Program-made: the position numbers and the translations under genes
Assembly (NCBI GenBank): GCA_900320415.1
Contig: ONSE01000020.1
Coordinates: 1 to 6,364, forward strand
Direction of reading: 5' to 3'
Length of the DNA: 6,364 nucleotides
DNA from: an uncultured Eubacteriales bacterium
GTDB lineage: Bacteria; Bacillota; Clostridia; Oscillospirales; Acutalibacteraceae
Notes under the pieces: model-generated
Databases searched by the model: none
What the model was told of the DNA's origin: nothing
The model's input: the letters and a program-made list of their open reading frames with translations, nothing else
In this document: one piece after another, positions 1 to 5,976 of the stretch
How positions within the stretch are numbered: position 1 is the stretch's first letter
Layout: the number at the start of each line of letters is the position of its first letter

Positions 1-2
1 AA

Positions 3-35
3 AAAAGGTCGGTTCCAACCGGGAACCGACCTTTT
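3..35 (-). terminator. Rho-independent terminator of putP
   Basis: An inverted repeat pairs 3-16 with 22-35 (core GGTCGGTTCC / GGAACCGACC), a 14-bp perfect stem around a 5-nt loop. Read on the minus strand, the GC-rich stem runs into an uninterrupted U tract from the A run at 1-6, which is the classic intrinsic terminator form. It begins 15 bp past the putP stop codon. On the plus strand the stem is followed by only four T (32-35) that belong to the stem itself, so it may also work, more weakly, on transcripts arriving from the left of the window. Confidence 0.93.
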
Positions 36-50
36 GCATTATGGTATCAA

Positions 51-1613
51 TCAGATTTCAATTGTCTTGATGGACTCAAATTCCTTGACCATTTCATCAG
101 AGGGCTTCTTTGTCACCAGAGAAACCACAACGTTGACGATCAGGGCGAGGAAGAAGCCGACAACGAGGGAATAAAGACCGGTTGCGGCGTAAATGGTCTG
201 ACCGTTGACCAGGGGGAGATAGTCCCAAACGATGACGGTGAGGGTACCGACAGCCATACCGCTGATGGCTCCCGCGAGGTTGGAGCGCTTCCAGAAGAGG
301 GCGAGAAGAACCACGGGACCGAACGCGGAGCCGAAGCCTGCCCATGCGTCGGAAACCAGACCCATGATGCTGGAGTTGGGGTCGAGCGCGATGACGAACG
401 CGATAACCGCGACGACAACGACGGCGATTTTACCGATAAAGAGCGCCTTTTTCTCGGAGGCGTCCTTTTTGATGACGCCCTTGTACATATCCTCGGAAAC
501 AGCGGAGGCGGTAACGAGCAGCTGGCTGTCAGCGGTGGACATGATCGCCGCGAGGATACCGCAGAGGAAGATGCCGCCGATGAAGATAAGCACGCCGTTG
601 CCGGAGAAGATTTCCTGAATCAGACGGATGAACGCGGTTTCACTGGAGCCTGCCTCAAGCTGGCTGCTGAGATAGCCTCTTGCGATCATACCGATCAGGC
701 AGGCTGCGGCGAGGGAGAGAACGACCCAGATGATCGCGATTTTTCTGGACTTCTTGACCTCTGTCTCATTCTTGATCGCCATGAAGCGGATGATGATGTG
801 GGGCATACCGAAGTAGCCGAGACCCCATGCGAGGCTGGAGATGATGGAAACAGCTGAAATCGGGGAGCCGTCCTCGTTCCTGAAGAAGTCGAGATAGTTC
901 TCGGGGCTGCTGACGCCCTTTGCGGAGAGCGCCTGCGCGAAGCCGTTGTCCCAGGTGAGGATCGCGTAGGCAACGATCGGAACGGCAAGGATCGCGACGA
1001 GCATGAGAAGACCCTGAATGAGGTCGGTCGTGCAGACCGCCTTGAAGCCGCCCATGAAGGTGTAGACGAGGATGACGACGGTGGCGATGATCAGACCGAT
1101 CATATAGGCGGTGTGATCCATTTCGCCGTTGACGCTGTTGCCGAAGAGAGTCGCGAAGAGCTTAGCGCCCGAGCTGAACGCGGAAGCGGTGTAAACCGCG
1201 AAGAAGATGGCGATGATGATAGCGGATACGATCTTGATGATACCCTTTTCATCGCGGTAGCGGTTCTGGAAGAAGCTGGGGATCGTCAGGGAGTTGCCCG
1301 CTACGATGGTGTACTTTCTCAGCCTGGAAGATACGAGGTACCAGTTGAGAATGGTGCCGAGCAGCAGACCGACGGCGATCCAGACCTCGCCGGTACCTGC
1401 CAGGTAAACGGAGCCGGGGAGACCCATCAGCAGCCAGCCGCTCATGTCGGAAGCCTGCGCGGAGAGCGCGGCAGTCCATCCGCCGAGGTTTCTGCCGCCG
1501 AGGAAGTAGTCCTCATTGTTCTTGGTTTTCTTGGAGTAGATAACGCCGATGCCGATCATGATCAGCATATACACCGCAAAGGCAACCAGAACAATAATGT
1601 TGTTTGTTGTCAT
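51..1613 (-). CDS. putP: Sodium/proline symporter PutP (SSS family)
   Basis: A 520-residue integral membrane protein of the sodium:solute symporter family (LeuT fold), predicted to import L-proline with Na+ across the cytoplasmic membrane. About 13 hydrophobic segments can be counted, starting at residues 6-26, which fits the family; E. coli PutP has 502 residues. Diagnostic stretches include LGGRNLGGW (R41), ASDMSGWLLMGLPG (residues 54-67, with D56, S58 and G59 matching the Na+/proline site D55, S57 and G58 of E. coli PutP) and MSTADSQLLV (residues 358-367, matching the S340/T341 Na+ site region). The ATG at 1613 is supported by AAGGAGG at 1620-1626, six bases away. The gene has its own promoter and terminator and diverges from alr, so it looks monocistronic. 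Specificity for proline over another SSS substrate is inferred from motif similarity. Proline may serve as nitrogen source, as Stickland acceptor or as osmoprotectant; the window does not say which. Confidence 0.93.
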   Translation of the reverse strand: MTTNNIIVLVAFAVYMLIMIGIGVIYSKKTKNNEDYFLGGRNLGGWTAALSAQASDMSGWLLMGLPGSVYLAGTGEVWIAVGLLLGTILNWYLVSSRLRKYTIVAGNSLTIPSFFQNRYRDEKGIIKIVSAIIIAIFFAVYTASAFSSGAKLFATLFGNSVNGEMDHTAYMIGLIIATVVILVYTFMGGFKAVCTTDLIQGLLMLVAILAVPIVAYAILTWDNGFAQALSAKGVSSPENYLDFFRNEDGSPISAVSIISSLAWGLGYFGMPHIIIRFMAIKNETEVKKSRKIAIIWVVLSLAAACLIGMIARGYLSSQLEAGSSETAFIRLIQEIFSGNGVLIFIGGIFLCGILAAIMSTADSQLLVTASAVSEDMYKGVIKKDASEKKALFIGKIAVVVVAVIAFVIALDPNSSIMGLVSDAWAGFGSAFGPVVLLALFWKRSNLAGAISGMAVGTLTVIVWDYLPLVNGQTIYAATGLYSLVVGFFLALIVNVVVSLVTKKPSDEMVKEFESIKTIEI

Positions 1614-1632
1614 GATATTCCTCCTTATTCAA

Positions 1633-1644
1633 TTTGTATACAAA
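1633..1644. promoter_or_regulatory. Perfect 12-bp palindrome, candidate operator in the putP leader
   Basis: TTTGTATACAAA is a perfect palindrome. It lies immediately downstream of the predicted putP transcription start (about 1646), between that point and the Shine-Dalgarno site at 1620-1626, a usual place for a repressor to block transcription. Its TTGTATACAA core resembles operators of GntR-superfamily (FadR/FCD-type) regulators, which often have a TGT-(N)-ACA form. The palindrome is seen directly; the regulator and its family are inferred, and no regulator gene is present in the window. Confidence 0.5.
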
Positions 1645-1652
1645 CATTACAC

Positions 1653-1681
1653 ATTTTATCACACTAAAGTGAGAAAATCAA
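1653..1681 (-). promoter_or_regulatory. Sigma-A promoter of putP
   Basis: On the minus strand TTGATT (1681-1676) and TAAAAT (1658-1653) are separated by exactly 17 bp. A TG one base upstream of the -10 box gives an extended -10. The predicted start is near 1646, leaving a leader of about 33 nt before the putP ATG. The spacer holds an imperfect palindrome, TC-A-CACT-AA-AGTG-A-GA (1659-1674), with one mismatched pair, which could be a second regulator site. Confidence 0.8.
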
Positions 1682-1739
1682 GCGAAATCATAAAATAATG
1701 TGGTCTATTAATAAATTTTTTCCGAATCCTGTCGGGAGG

Positions 1740-1768
1740 TTGATTTGATGGGGAAAAAGTAATATAAT
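1740..1768 (+). promoter_or_regulatory. Sigma-A promoter of the alr-polA operon
   Basis: TTGATT (1740-1745) and a consensus TATAAT (1763-1768) are separated by 17 bp. The predicted start is near 1775, giving an untranslated leader of about 55 nt before the alr ATG at 1831. This is the only strong plus-strand promoter seen in the window and probably drives all four genes. It shares the TTGATT -35 and 17-bp spacing with the divergent putP promoter; the two -35 boxes are about 60 bp apart. Confidence 0.82.
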
Positions 1769-1778
1769 ATAACTTAGT

Positions 1779-1798
1779 TGTGCCCTGTGTGCGGCACA
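1779..1798 (+). promoter_or_regulatory. 5'-end stem-loop in the alr leader
   Basis: TGTGCC (1779-1784) pairs with GGCACA (1793-1798), a 6-bp stem with an 8-nt loop, starting a few bases from the predicted transcript 5' end. No U tract follows, so it is not a terminator. A hairpin at the extreme 5' end could stabilise the operon mRNA, but this role is an inference and so short a stem may be chance. No known riboswitch or T-box was recognised in the leader, which is too short for most of them. Confidence 0.35.
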
Positions 1799-1806
1799 GA
1801 ATGAAT

Positions 1807-1817
1807 TTCGTAACGAA
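1807..1817. repeat. Short palindrome TTCGT-A-ACGAA in the alr leader
   Basis: An 11-bp palindrome with one central base sits just upstream of the alr ribosome binding site (1819-1823). It could be an operator half-site pair, but at this length in AT-rich sequence it may be coincidental. No function is claimed. Confidence 0.25.
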
Positions 1818-1818
1818 T

Positions 1819-1823
1819 GAGGT
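1819..1823 (+). promoter_or_regulatory. Ribosome binding site that decides the alr start
   Basis: GAGGT lies seven bases before the ATG at 1831. The in-frame upstream candidates, GTG 1780 and ATG 1801, have no Shine-Dalgarno match before them, and GTG 1780 is almost at the predicted mRNA 5' end. The 1831 start also gives a protein that begins with the usual short racemase N-terminus ahead of TWAEISLDAI. Confidence 0.75.
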
Positions 1824-1830
1824 ATCGGTT

Positions 1831-3009
1831 ATGGATTTTGTCAAGAGAACATGGGCGGAGATTTCACTCGACGCCATCGCCCATAATTTCGGGGAAATCA
1901 GGCGCAAGGCAGGAGATTCCGCCAAGCTGTGCTGCGTCGTCAAGGCGGACGGTTACGGCCACGGCGCGGTGGAGCTGGCGCATATCTATGAGGAGCTGGG
2001 GGCGGACTTTTTCGCGGTCTCCAATATCGACGAGGGAATCGAGATGCGCTCCTCGGGTATCGGTCTGCCGATCGTCATTCTCGGCTATACGCCCGTCAAG
2101 GACGCCGCCAAGCTGAGCAATTACAACATCAGCCAGGCGGTTTTCTCGCTTGATTACGCGAAGGCGCTCTCACGGGAGTGCCAAAAGGCAGGCTGTTCCG
2201 TCCGTATCCACATCAAGGCGGACACGGGCATGAGCCGCATCGGCTTTATGTGTCAGGAGTTTCCGCGCGACGAGCGCTCGATTGAGGAGATCTGCGAGGC
2301 GTGCGAGCTGCCGGGGCTGGTTCCCGAGGGACTCTTCACCCACTTCTGCGTATCTGACGAGAGCGACGAGGGCAGGGAGTTCACCGAGAAGCAGTACCGC
2401 AATTTCCTGCACGTCAGGGACGCACTGCGCGAAGCGGGAAGGGAAATTCCCCTTTGTCACTGCTCCAACAGCGGCGCGATCGAGGACTATGACAAAACCT
2501 ACTGCGATATGGTGCGCGCGGGCATCATTCTCTACGGACTCGCGCCCTCTCCCAAGCTGCAGGGCAAGCTTGACCTGATCCCCGCGATGACACTCAAGAC
2601 CTCGGTCGCCTACGTCAAGGAGCTGAAGGCGGGCGCGACCGTCTCCTACGGCAGAACCTTTACCGCCGAAAAGGATATGAAGATCGCCACCGTGCCCATC
2701 GGCTATGCTGACGGCTACGTCAGAGCGAACGCCAAGGACGGCTACATGATGGTCAACGGTCAGAAGGCGAGGATCGTCGGCAGGATTTGTATGGATCAGA
2801 CGATGCTCGACGTTTCCGACATCGACCACATCGAGCAGGGCGACGAAGTGATCGTATTCGGCACGGGCGCCGGCGGAGAGCCGACTGCCGACACGATCGC
2901 AAAAAACACCGACACCATTAACTACGAGGTCGTCTGCCTGGTGGGCAAACGCGTACCCCGTATCTATTACCGCAACGGAAAGGTCACGGAGGTGATGTAT
3001 AAGCTATGA
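1831..3009 (+). CDS. alr: Alanine racemase, PLP-dependent (fold type III)
   Basis: Interconverts L- and D-alanine in the cytoplasm to supply D-alanine for peptidoglycan. The protein is 392 residues, typical for Alr. An N-terminal PLP-binding TIM barrel carries VVKADGYGHGA, where K38 is the Schiff-base lysine and Y42 belongs to the same signature. IHIKADTGMSRIGF follows, with K129 (the carboxylated lysine position in the Geobacillus enzyme) and R136, which contacts the cofactor phenolic oxygen. The C-terminal beta domain has TVSYGRTF with Y273, the second catalytic base supplied across the dimer, and GRICMDQTMLDVS with M321 and D322 of the substrate entry site. All key residues are present, so the enzyme should be active. 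It is the first gene of the operon and its stop overlaps the polA start by four bases (ATGA). It could also be a broad-specificity or serine racemase, but nothing points that way. Confidence 0.96.
   Translation: MDFVKRTWAEISLDAIAHNFGEIRRKAGDSAKLCCVVKADGYGHGAVELAHIYEELGADFFAVSNIDEGIEMRSSGIGLPIVILGYTPVKDAAKLSNYNISQAVFSLDYAKALSRECQKAGCSVRIHIKADTGMSRIGFMCQEFPRDERSIEEICEACELPGLVPEGLFTHFCVSDESDEGREFTEKQYRNFLHVRDALREAGREIPLCHCSNSGAIEDYDKTYCDMVRAGIILYGLAPSPKLQGKLDLIPAMTLKTSVAYVKELKAGATVSYGRTFTAEKDMKIATVPIGYADGYVRANAKDGYMMVNGQKARIVGRICMDQTMLDVSDIDHIEQGDEVIVFGTGAGGEPTADTIAKNTDTINYEVVCLVGKRVPRIYYRNGKVTEVMYKL
2988..2996 (+). promoter_or_regulatory. polA ribosome binding site inside the alr 3' end
   Basis: GGAGGTGAT is a nine-base match to the anti-Shine-Dalgarno end of 16S rRNA and lies within the last codons of alr. 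The GGAGG core is 13 bases from the polA ATG, somewhat longer than usual, but the match is extended. Together with the ATGA overlap this suggests coupled translation of polA with alr. Confidence 0.75.
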
Positions 3010-5558
3010 AAATACTGGTGGTAGACGGCAACAGCCTTGCCAACCGCGCGTTTTACGGCGTGAAGCTGCTGACCAACAAGGACGGTCAGTTCACCAACGC
3101 GATCTACGGCTTTCTCACGATGCTCGGAAAAATCGAGCGGGAGGAAACCCCCGACGCGGTGGCAATTGCCTTCGATCTGAAGGCGCCCACCTTCCGTCAC
3201 AAGGCTTATGACGGCTATAAGGCGAAGCGCAAGGGAATGCCGCCCGAGCTTGCCTCCCAGATGCCGATCCTAAAGGAGCTGCTGGGGCAGCTCGGCTACA
3301 AGATGGTCACCTGTGAAGGCTACGAGGCTGACGATATCCTCGGCACCTTCGCGAGAACCTGCGAGAACAACGACGACGTGTGTGTGATCGCCACGGGAGA
3401 CCGTGACAGCCTGCAGCTCGCTTCCGATGAAACCGTGGTGCGCCTCTGTACCAACAAGGGCGATATCCGCTATACGCCCGAAAAAATTCTCGAGGAATAC
3501 GGCGTGACCCCTGCCGGGCTGATCGAAATCAAGGCGATCCAGGGCGACGCCTCCGACAATATCCCCGGCGTCGCGGGCATCGGTCCCAAGGGCGCGGGAG
3601 ATCTGATTAAGAAATACCACACCGTGCAGTATATCTACGACCACCTCGACGAGCTGGACATCAAAGACGGCGTGCGCAAGAAGCTGACGGCGTCGAAGGA
3701 CAACGCCCTGCTCAGCCGTATGCTGGGCGAGATCGTCCGCGACGTGCCTGTAGATACCGACGCTTCGCACTACGTGGTAAAAATGGAAAATCCGCAGCAG
3801 TGCGCCGCGCTGATGGCGAAGCTCGAGCTTTTCTCGCTGATGGATAAATACGATTTCAGCGGGGCGGAGCAGACCGCGCCGCAGGAAAAGGAGAGCGCGT
3901 CGCTCGATGTGACGGACGAGAAGCTCGCCTTGGAGGAAATCCCCGGCGGAGAGACGCTTTATCTGCAATTCAGTATCAAGGAAAAGGAGCTTCAGACCTT
4001 TTCTGTTTTATATAAGGGAAAAATCTACAGCGGAGGGGAAGAGGACTTTTCCTCGCTACTGCAAAAGGATTCCGTCAAGCTGTACACCCGCGGCAGCAAG
4101 GCGCTCTTTGCCTACGCCGACCGCCGCGGCTTTTCGGTAAACAATATCGCCTTTGACGTGGAGCTGGCGGCGTACCTGCTCGACCCCTCCGCCAAGGACT
4201 ATTCGGACGAAAACCTCTGCGGAATGTACGAGGTCGCCCTTCCTTCCTGCGAGAGGGAGGAGGACAGGCCGCTGCGCGCCCTCGCGGTGTACGACAAACT
4301 CTGCGAAAAGCTGGAGAACCGCATCCGGGCGAACGAGCAGGAGTCGCTTCTGCGCGATATGGAGATTCCTCTCGCGAGGGTGCTCGCGAAGATGGAAAAC
4401 ATCGGCTTCGCGGTGGACAGGGAGGGCATTGCCGCCTACGGCGCAATGCTTTCGCAGCAGCTCAGGGAACTGGAGGCGGCGATTTATCTGGAGGCGAAGC
4501 AGGAATTCAACATTAACTCTCCCAAGCAGCTCGGCAAGGTGCTGTTTGAGGATATGCGCCTTCCCGCGAAGAAAAAGACAAAAAGCGGCTACAGCACCAA
4601 CGCCGAGGTGCTTGAGAGCCTGAGATACGACCACCCGATCGTGGAGATGGTGCTGCAGTACCGCACCCTCGCCAAGCTGAACTCCACCTACTGCGAGGGA
4701 CTGTTAAAAGTCATCGGCAGCGACGGCAGGATACACTCGAGCTTCAACCAGACCGAGACGCGAACGGGCAGAATCAGCTCCACCGAGCCGAATTTACAGA
4801 ATATTCCCGTCCGCACGGAGCTGGGCAGGGAAATGCGCAAGTTTTTCTGCGCCCGGGAGGGCTGCGTGCTCGTTGACGCGGACTATTCGCAGATTGAGCT
4901 GCGTGTTCTCGCGCACGTCGCCAATGATGAGAATATGCGCGCCGCCTTCCGCAGCAACGACGACATCCACGCCATCACCGCCTCGCAGGTGTTCCGTATG
5001 CCGCTCGAGATGGTCACGCCCCTGATGAGAAGCAGGGCAAAGGCGGTCAACTTCGGTATTGTCTACGGCATCGGCGCTTTCTCGCTTGCCAAGGACATCG
5101 GCGTCACCAACAAGGAAGCGAAGCAGTATATCGACAGCTACCTCGCCCACTACAGCGGCGTGGCAAAATATATGGAAAAGGTCGTGGAGCGCGCCAAAAT
5201 CGACGGCTATGTGGAAACCGAGTTCCACCGCCGCCGCGCCCTGCCCGAGCTGAGCTCCGGCAAGCATATGCTGCGCGCGTTCGGCGAGCGCGTCGCGCGG
5301 AATATGCCCATCCAGGGCACTGCCGCCGACATTATCAAGATCGCGATGATCCGCGTGGACAACCGGCTGCAGGCGGAGAACCTCCGCGCAAGGCTGATAT
5401 TGCAGGTTCACGACGAGCTGATCGTCGAGGCTCCCGAGGAGGAGAGCGAGCAGGTCAGACGGCTCCTGCAGGAGGAAATGGAGAACGCCGTGTCGCTCAG
5501 CGTACCGCTGACGGCAGACGCGGCGATCGGAAAGACGTGGTATGATGCAAAAGGATAA
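3006..5558 (+). CDS. polA: DNA polymerase I (family A) with an inactive proofreading domain
   Basis: An 850-residue polymerase for repair synthesis and RNA primer removal; Bacillus-type PolA is about 877 and Taq 832. The N-terminal 5'-3' nuclease (about residues 1-290) has VDGNS (D7), YEADD (E107, D109, D110), TGDRD (D132, D134) and a helix-3-turn-helix GDASDNIPGVAGIGPKGA (D181, D184), so it should be active. The middle domain (about 310-440) keeps FDVELAAYLLDP (D384), but the first exonuclease motif reads LYLQFSI around 318-324 without the D-x-E pair, and the third motif lacks its acidic residue (RALAVYD). Proofreading is therefore probably lost. The polymerase domain is intact: TRTGRISSTEPNLQNIP, motif A DYSQIELR (D626), motif B R675, K679, F683 and Y687-G688, and motif C VHDE (H802, D803, E804). 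F683, at the E. coli F762 position, predicts discrimination against dideoxynucleotides. The start overlaps alr by 4 nt and the end overlaps the phosphatase gene by 17 nt. Confidence 0.97.
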   Translation: MKILVVDGNSLANRAFYGVKLLTNKDGQFTNAIYGFLTMLGKIEREETPDAVAIAFDLKAPTFRHKAYDGYKAKRKGMPPELASQMPILKELLGQLGYKMVTCEGYEADDILGTFARTCENNDDVCVIATGDRDSLQLASDETVVRLCTNKGDIRYTPEKILEEYGVTPAGLIEIKAIQGDASDNIPGVAGIGPKGAGDLIKKYHTVQYIYDHLDELDIKDGVRKKLTASKDNALLSRMLGEIVRDVPVDTDASHYVVKMENPQQCAALMAKLELFSLMDKYDFSGAEQTAPQEKESASLDVTDEKLALEEIPGGETLYLQFSIKEKELQTFSVLYKGKIYSGGEEDFSSLLQKDSVKLYTRGSKALFAYADRRGFSVNNIAFDVELAAYLLDPSAKDYSDENLCGMYEVALPSCEREEDRPLRALAVYDKLCEKLENRIRANEQESLLRDMEIPLARVLAKMENIGFAVDREGIAAYGAMLSQQLRELEAAIYLEAKQEFNINSPKQLGKVLFEDMRLPAKKKTKSGYSTNAEVLESLRYDHPIVEMVLQYRTLAKLNSTYCEGLLKVIGSDGRIHSSFNQTETRTGRISSTEPNLQNIPVRTELGREMRKFFCAREGCVLVDADYSQIELRVLAHVANDENMRAAFRSNDDIHAITASQVFRMPLEMVTPLMRSRAKAVNFGIVYGIGAFSLAKDIGVTNKEAKQYIDSYLAHYSGVAKYMEKVVERAKIDGYVETEFHRRRALPELSSGKHMLRAFGERVARNMPIQGTAADIIKIAMIRVDNRLQAENLRARLILQVHDELIVEAPEEESEQVRRLLQEEMENAVSLSVPLTADAAIGKTWYDAKG

Positions 5559-5976
5559 AGTCATCGCCTTTGTATGCACGGGCAACACCTGCCGCAGCCC
5601 GATGGCAGAGGCGATATTCAACAAATTGGCAGAGGAAAAGCAGCTCCCCGTCCGTGCGGTCAGCTTCGGCCTGGCGGCGGTCAGGGGAATGGCGGCTTCC
5701 AAACAGTCGGTTGAGGTGTGCCGTGAGATCGGGATCGACCTCAGCGGCTTTCGGTCGCATTTCATCTTTGACTTTGACATCGCGGATTTTGAGAAGATCT
5801 ACTGTATGTCGGACGAGCACAGGCAGATCCTCACCCAGAGCATCGGCCTGCCGCCGGAGAAGGTCGCGGTGCTCGATATCGCCGATCCCTACGGCAGCAG
5901 CATAGAGATCTACCGTATGTGCCGCGATATGATTCAGACCGCGGTGGAAGAGATCGTCAGAGGCTATGAGAATTGA
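5542..5976 (+). CDS. Low-molecular-weight protein phosphatase, YwlE-like (probable protein-arginine phosphatase)
   Basis: A 144-residue cytoplasmic phosphatase of the LMW-PTP fold. The P-loop CTGNTCRS (residues 12-19) supplies nucleophile C12 and R18, and DPYGSS supplies general acid D115. The P-loop has T16 where typical tyrosine phosphatases have Ile (CLGNICRS). In Bacillus YwlE the matching Thr11 gives preference for phospho-arginine, and DPYGSSIEIY closely resembles DPFGGSIDIY of YwlE. I therefore infer that it removes phosphate from protein arginines; tyrosine phosphatase activity remains possible. C17 neighbours the nucleophile's loop and could form a disulfide with C12 under oxidation, as proposed for YwlE. 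Oddities are SFG (residues 41-43) in place of the usual SAG and a general-acid loop several residues shorter than in YwlE. An arsenate-reductase label is less likely, since the CTGNSCRS loop of that group is not matched. The ATG at 5542 has only a weak GGAAAG (5529-5534); ATG 5545 is an alternative. It overlaps polA by 17 nt and rimI by 11 nt. Confidence 0.85.
   Translation: MMQKDKVIAFVCTGNTCRSPMAEAIFNKLAEEKQLPVRAVSFGLAAVRGMAASKQSVEVCREIGIDLSGFRSHFIFDFDIADFEKIYCMSDEHRQILTQSIGLPPEKVAVLDIADPYGSSIEIYRMCRDMIQTAVEEIVRGYEN

Noticed and set aside
232..618. Plus-strand open frames inside putP (also 1113-1667)
   Set aside because: Compositional shadows of the putP reading frame; no domain, promoter or ribosome site supports them.
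1734..1762. GGGAGG, eight bases, then ATG and a four-codon frame (MGKK) in the intergenic region, resembling a leader peptide
   Set aside because: It overlaps the -35, spacer and upstream edge of the alr promoter, so the alr transcript would not contain it. No upstream plus-strand promoter or attenuator was seen. Most likely chance.
1780..1830. Longer alr N-terminus from GTG 1780 or ATG 1801
   Set aside because: No Shine-Dalgarno site before either codon, whereas ATG 1831 has GAGGT at good spacing and gives the usual Alr N-terminus.
2170..2829. Long antisense open frame across alr, with similar ones at 3270-3968, 4056-4634 and 4794-5780
   Set aside because: They lie opposite genes with complete catalytic motifs, have no ribosome sites or recognisable domains, and are expected from the strong G/C bias at third codon positions.
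5542..5976. Arsenate reductase (ArsC) as the product
   Set aside because: The P-loop is CTGNTCRS and the tail is DPYGSSIEIY, both nearer to YwlE. No ars genes are nearby.
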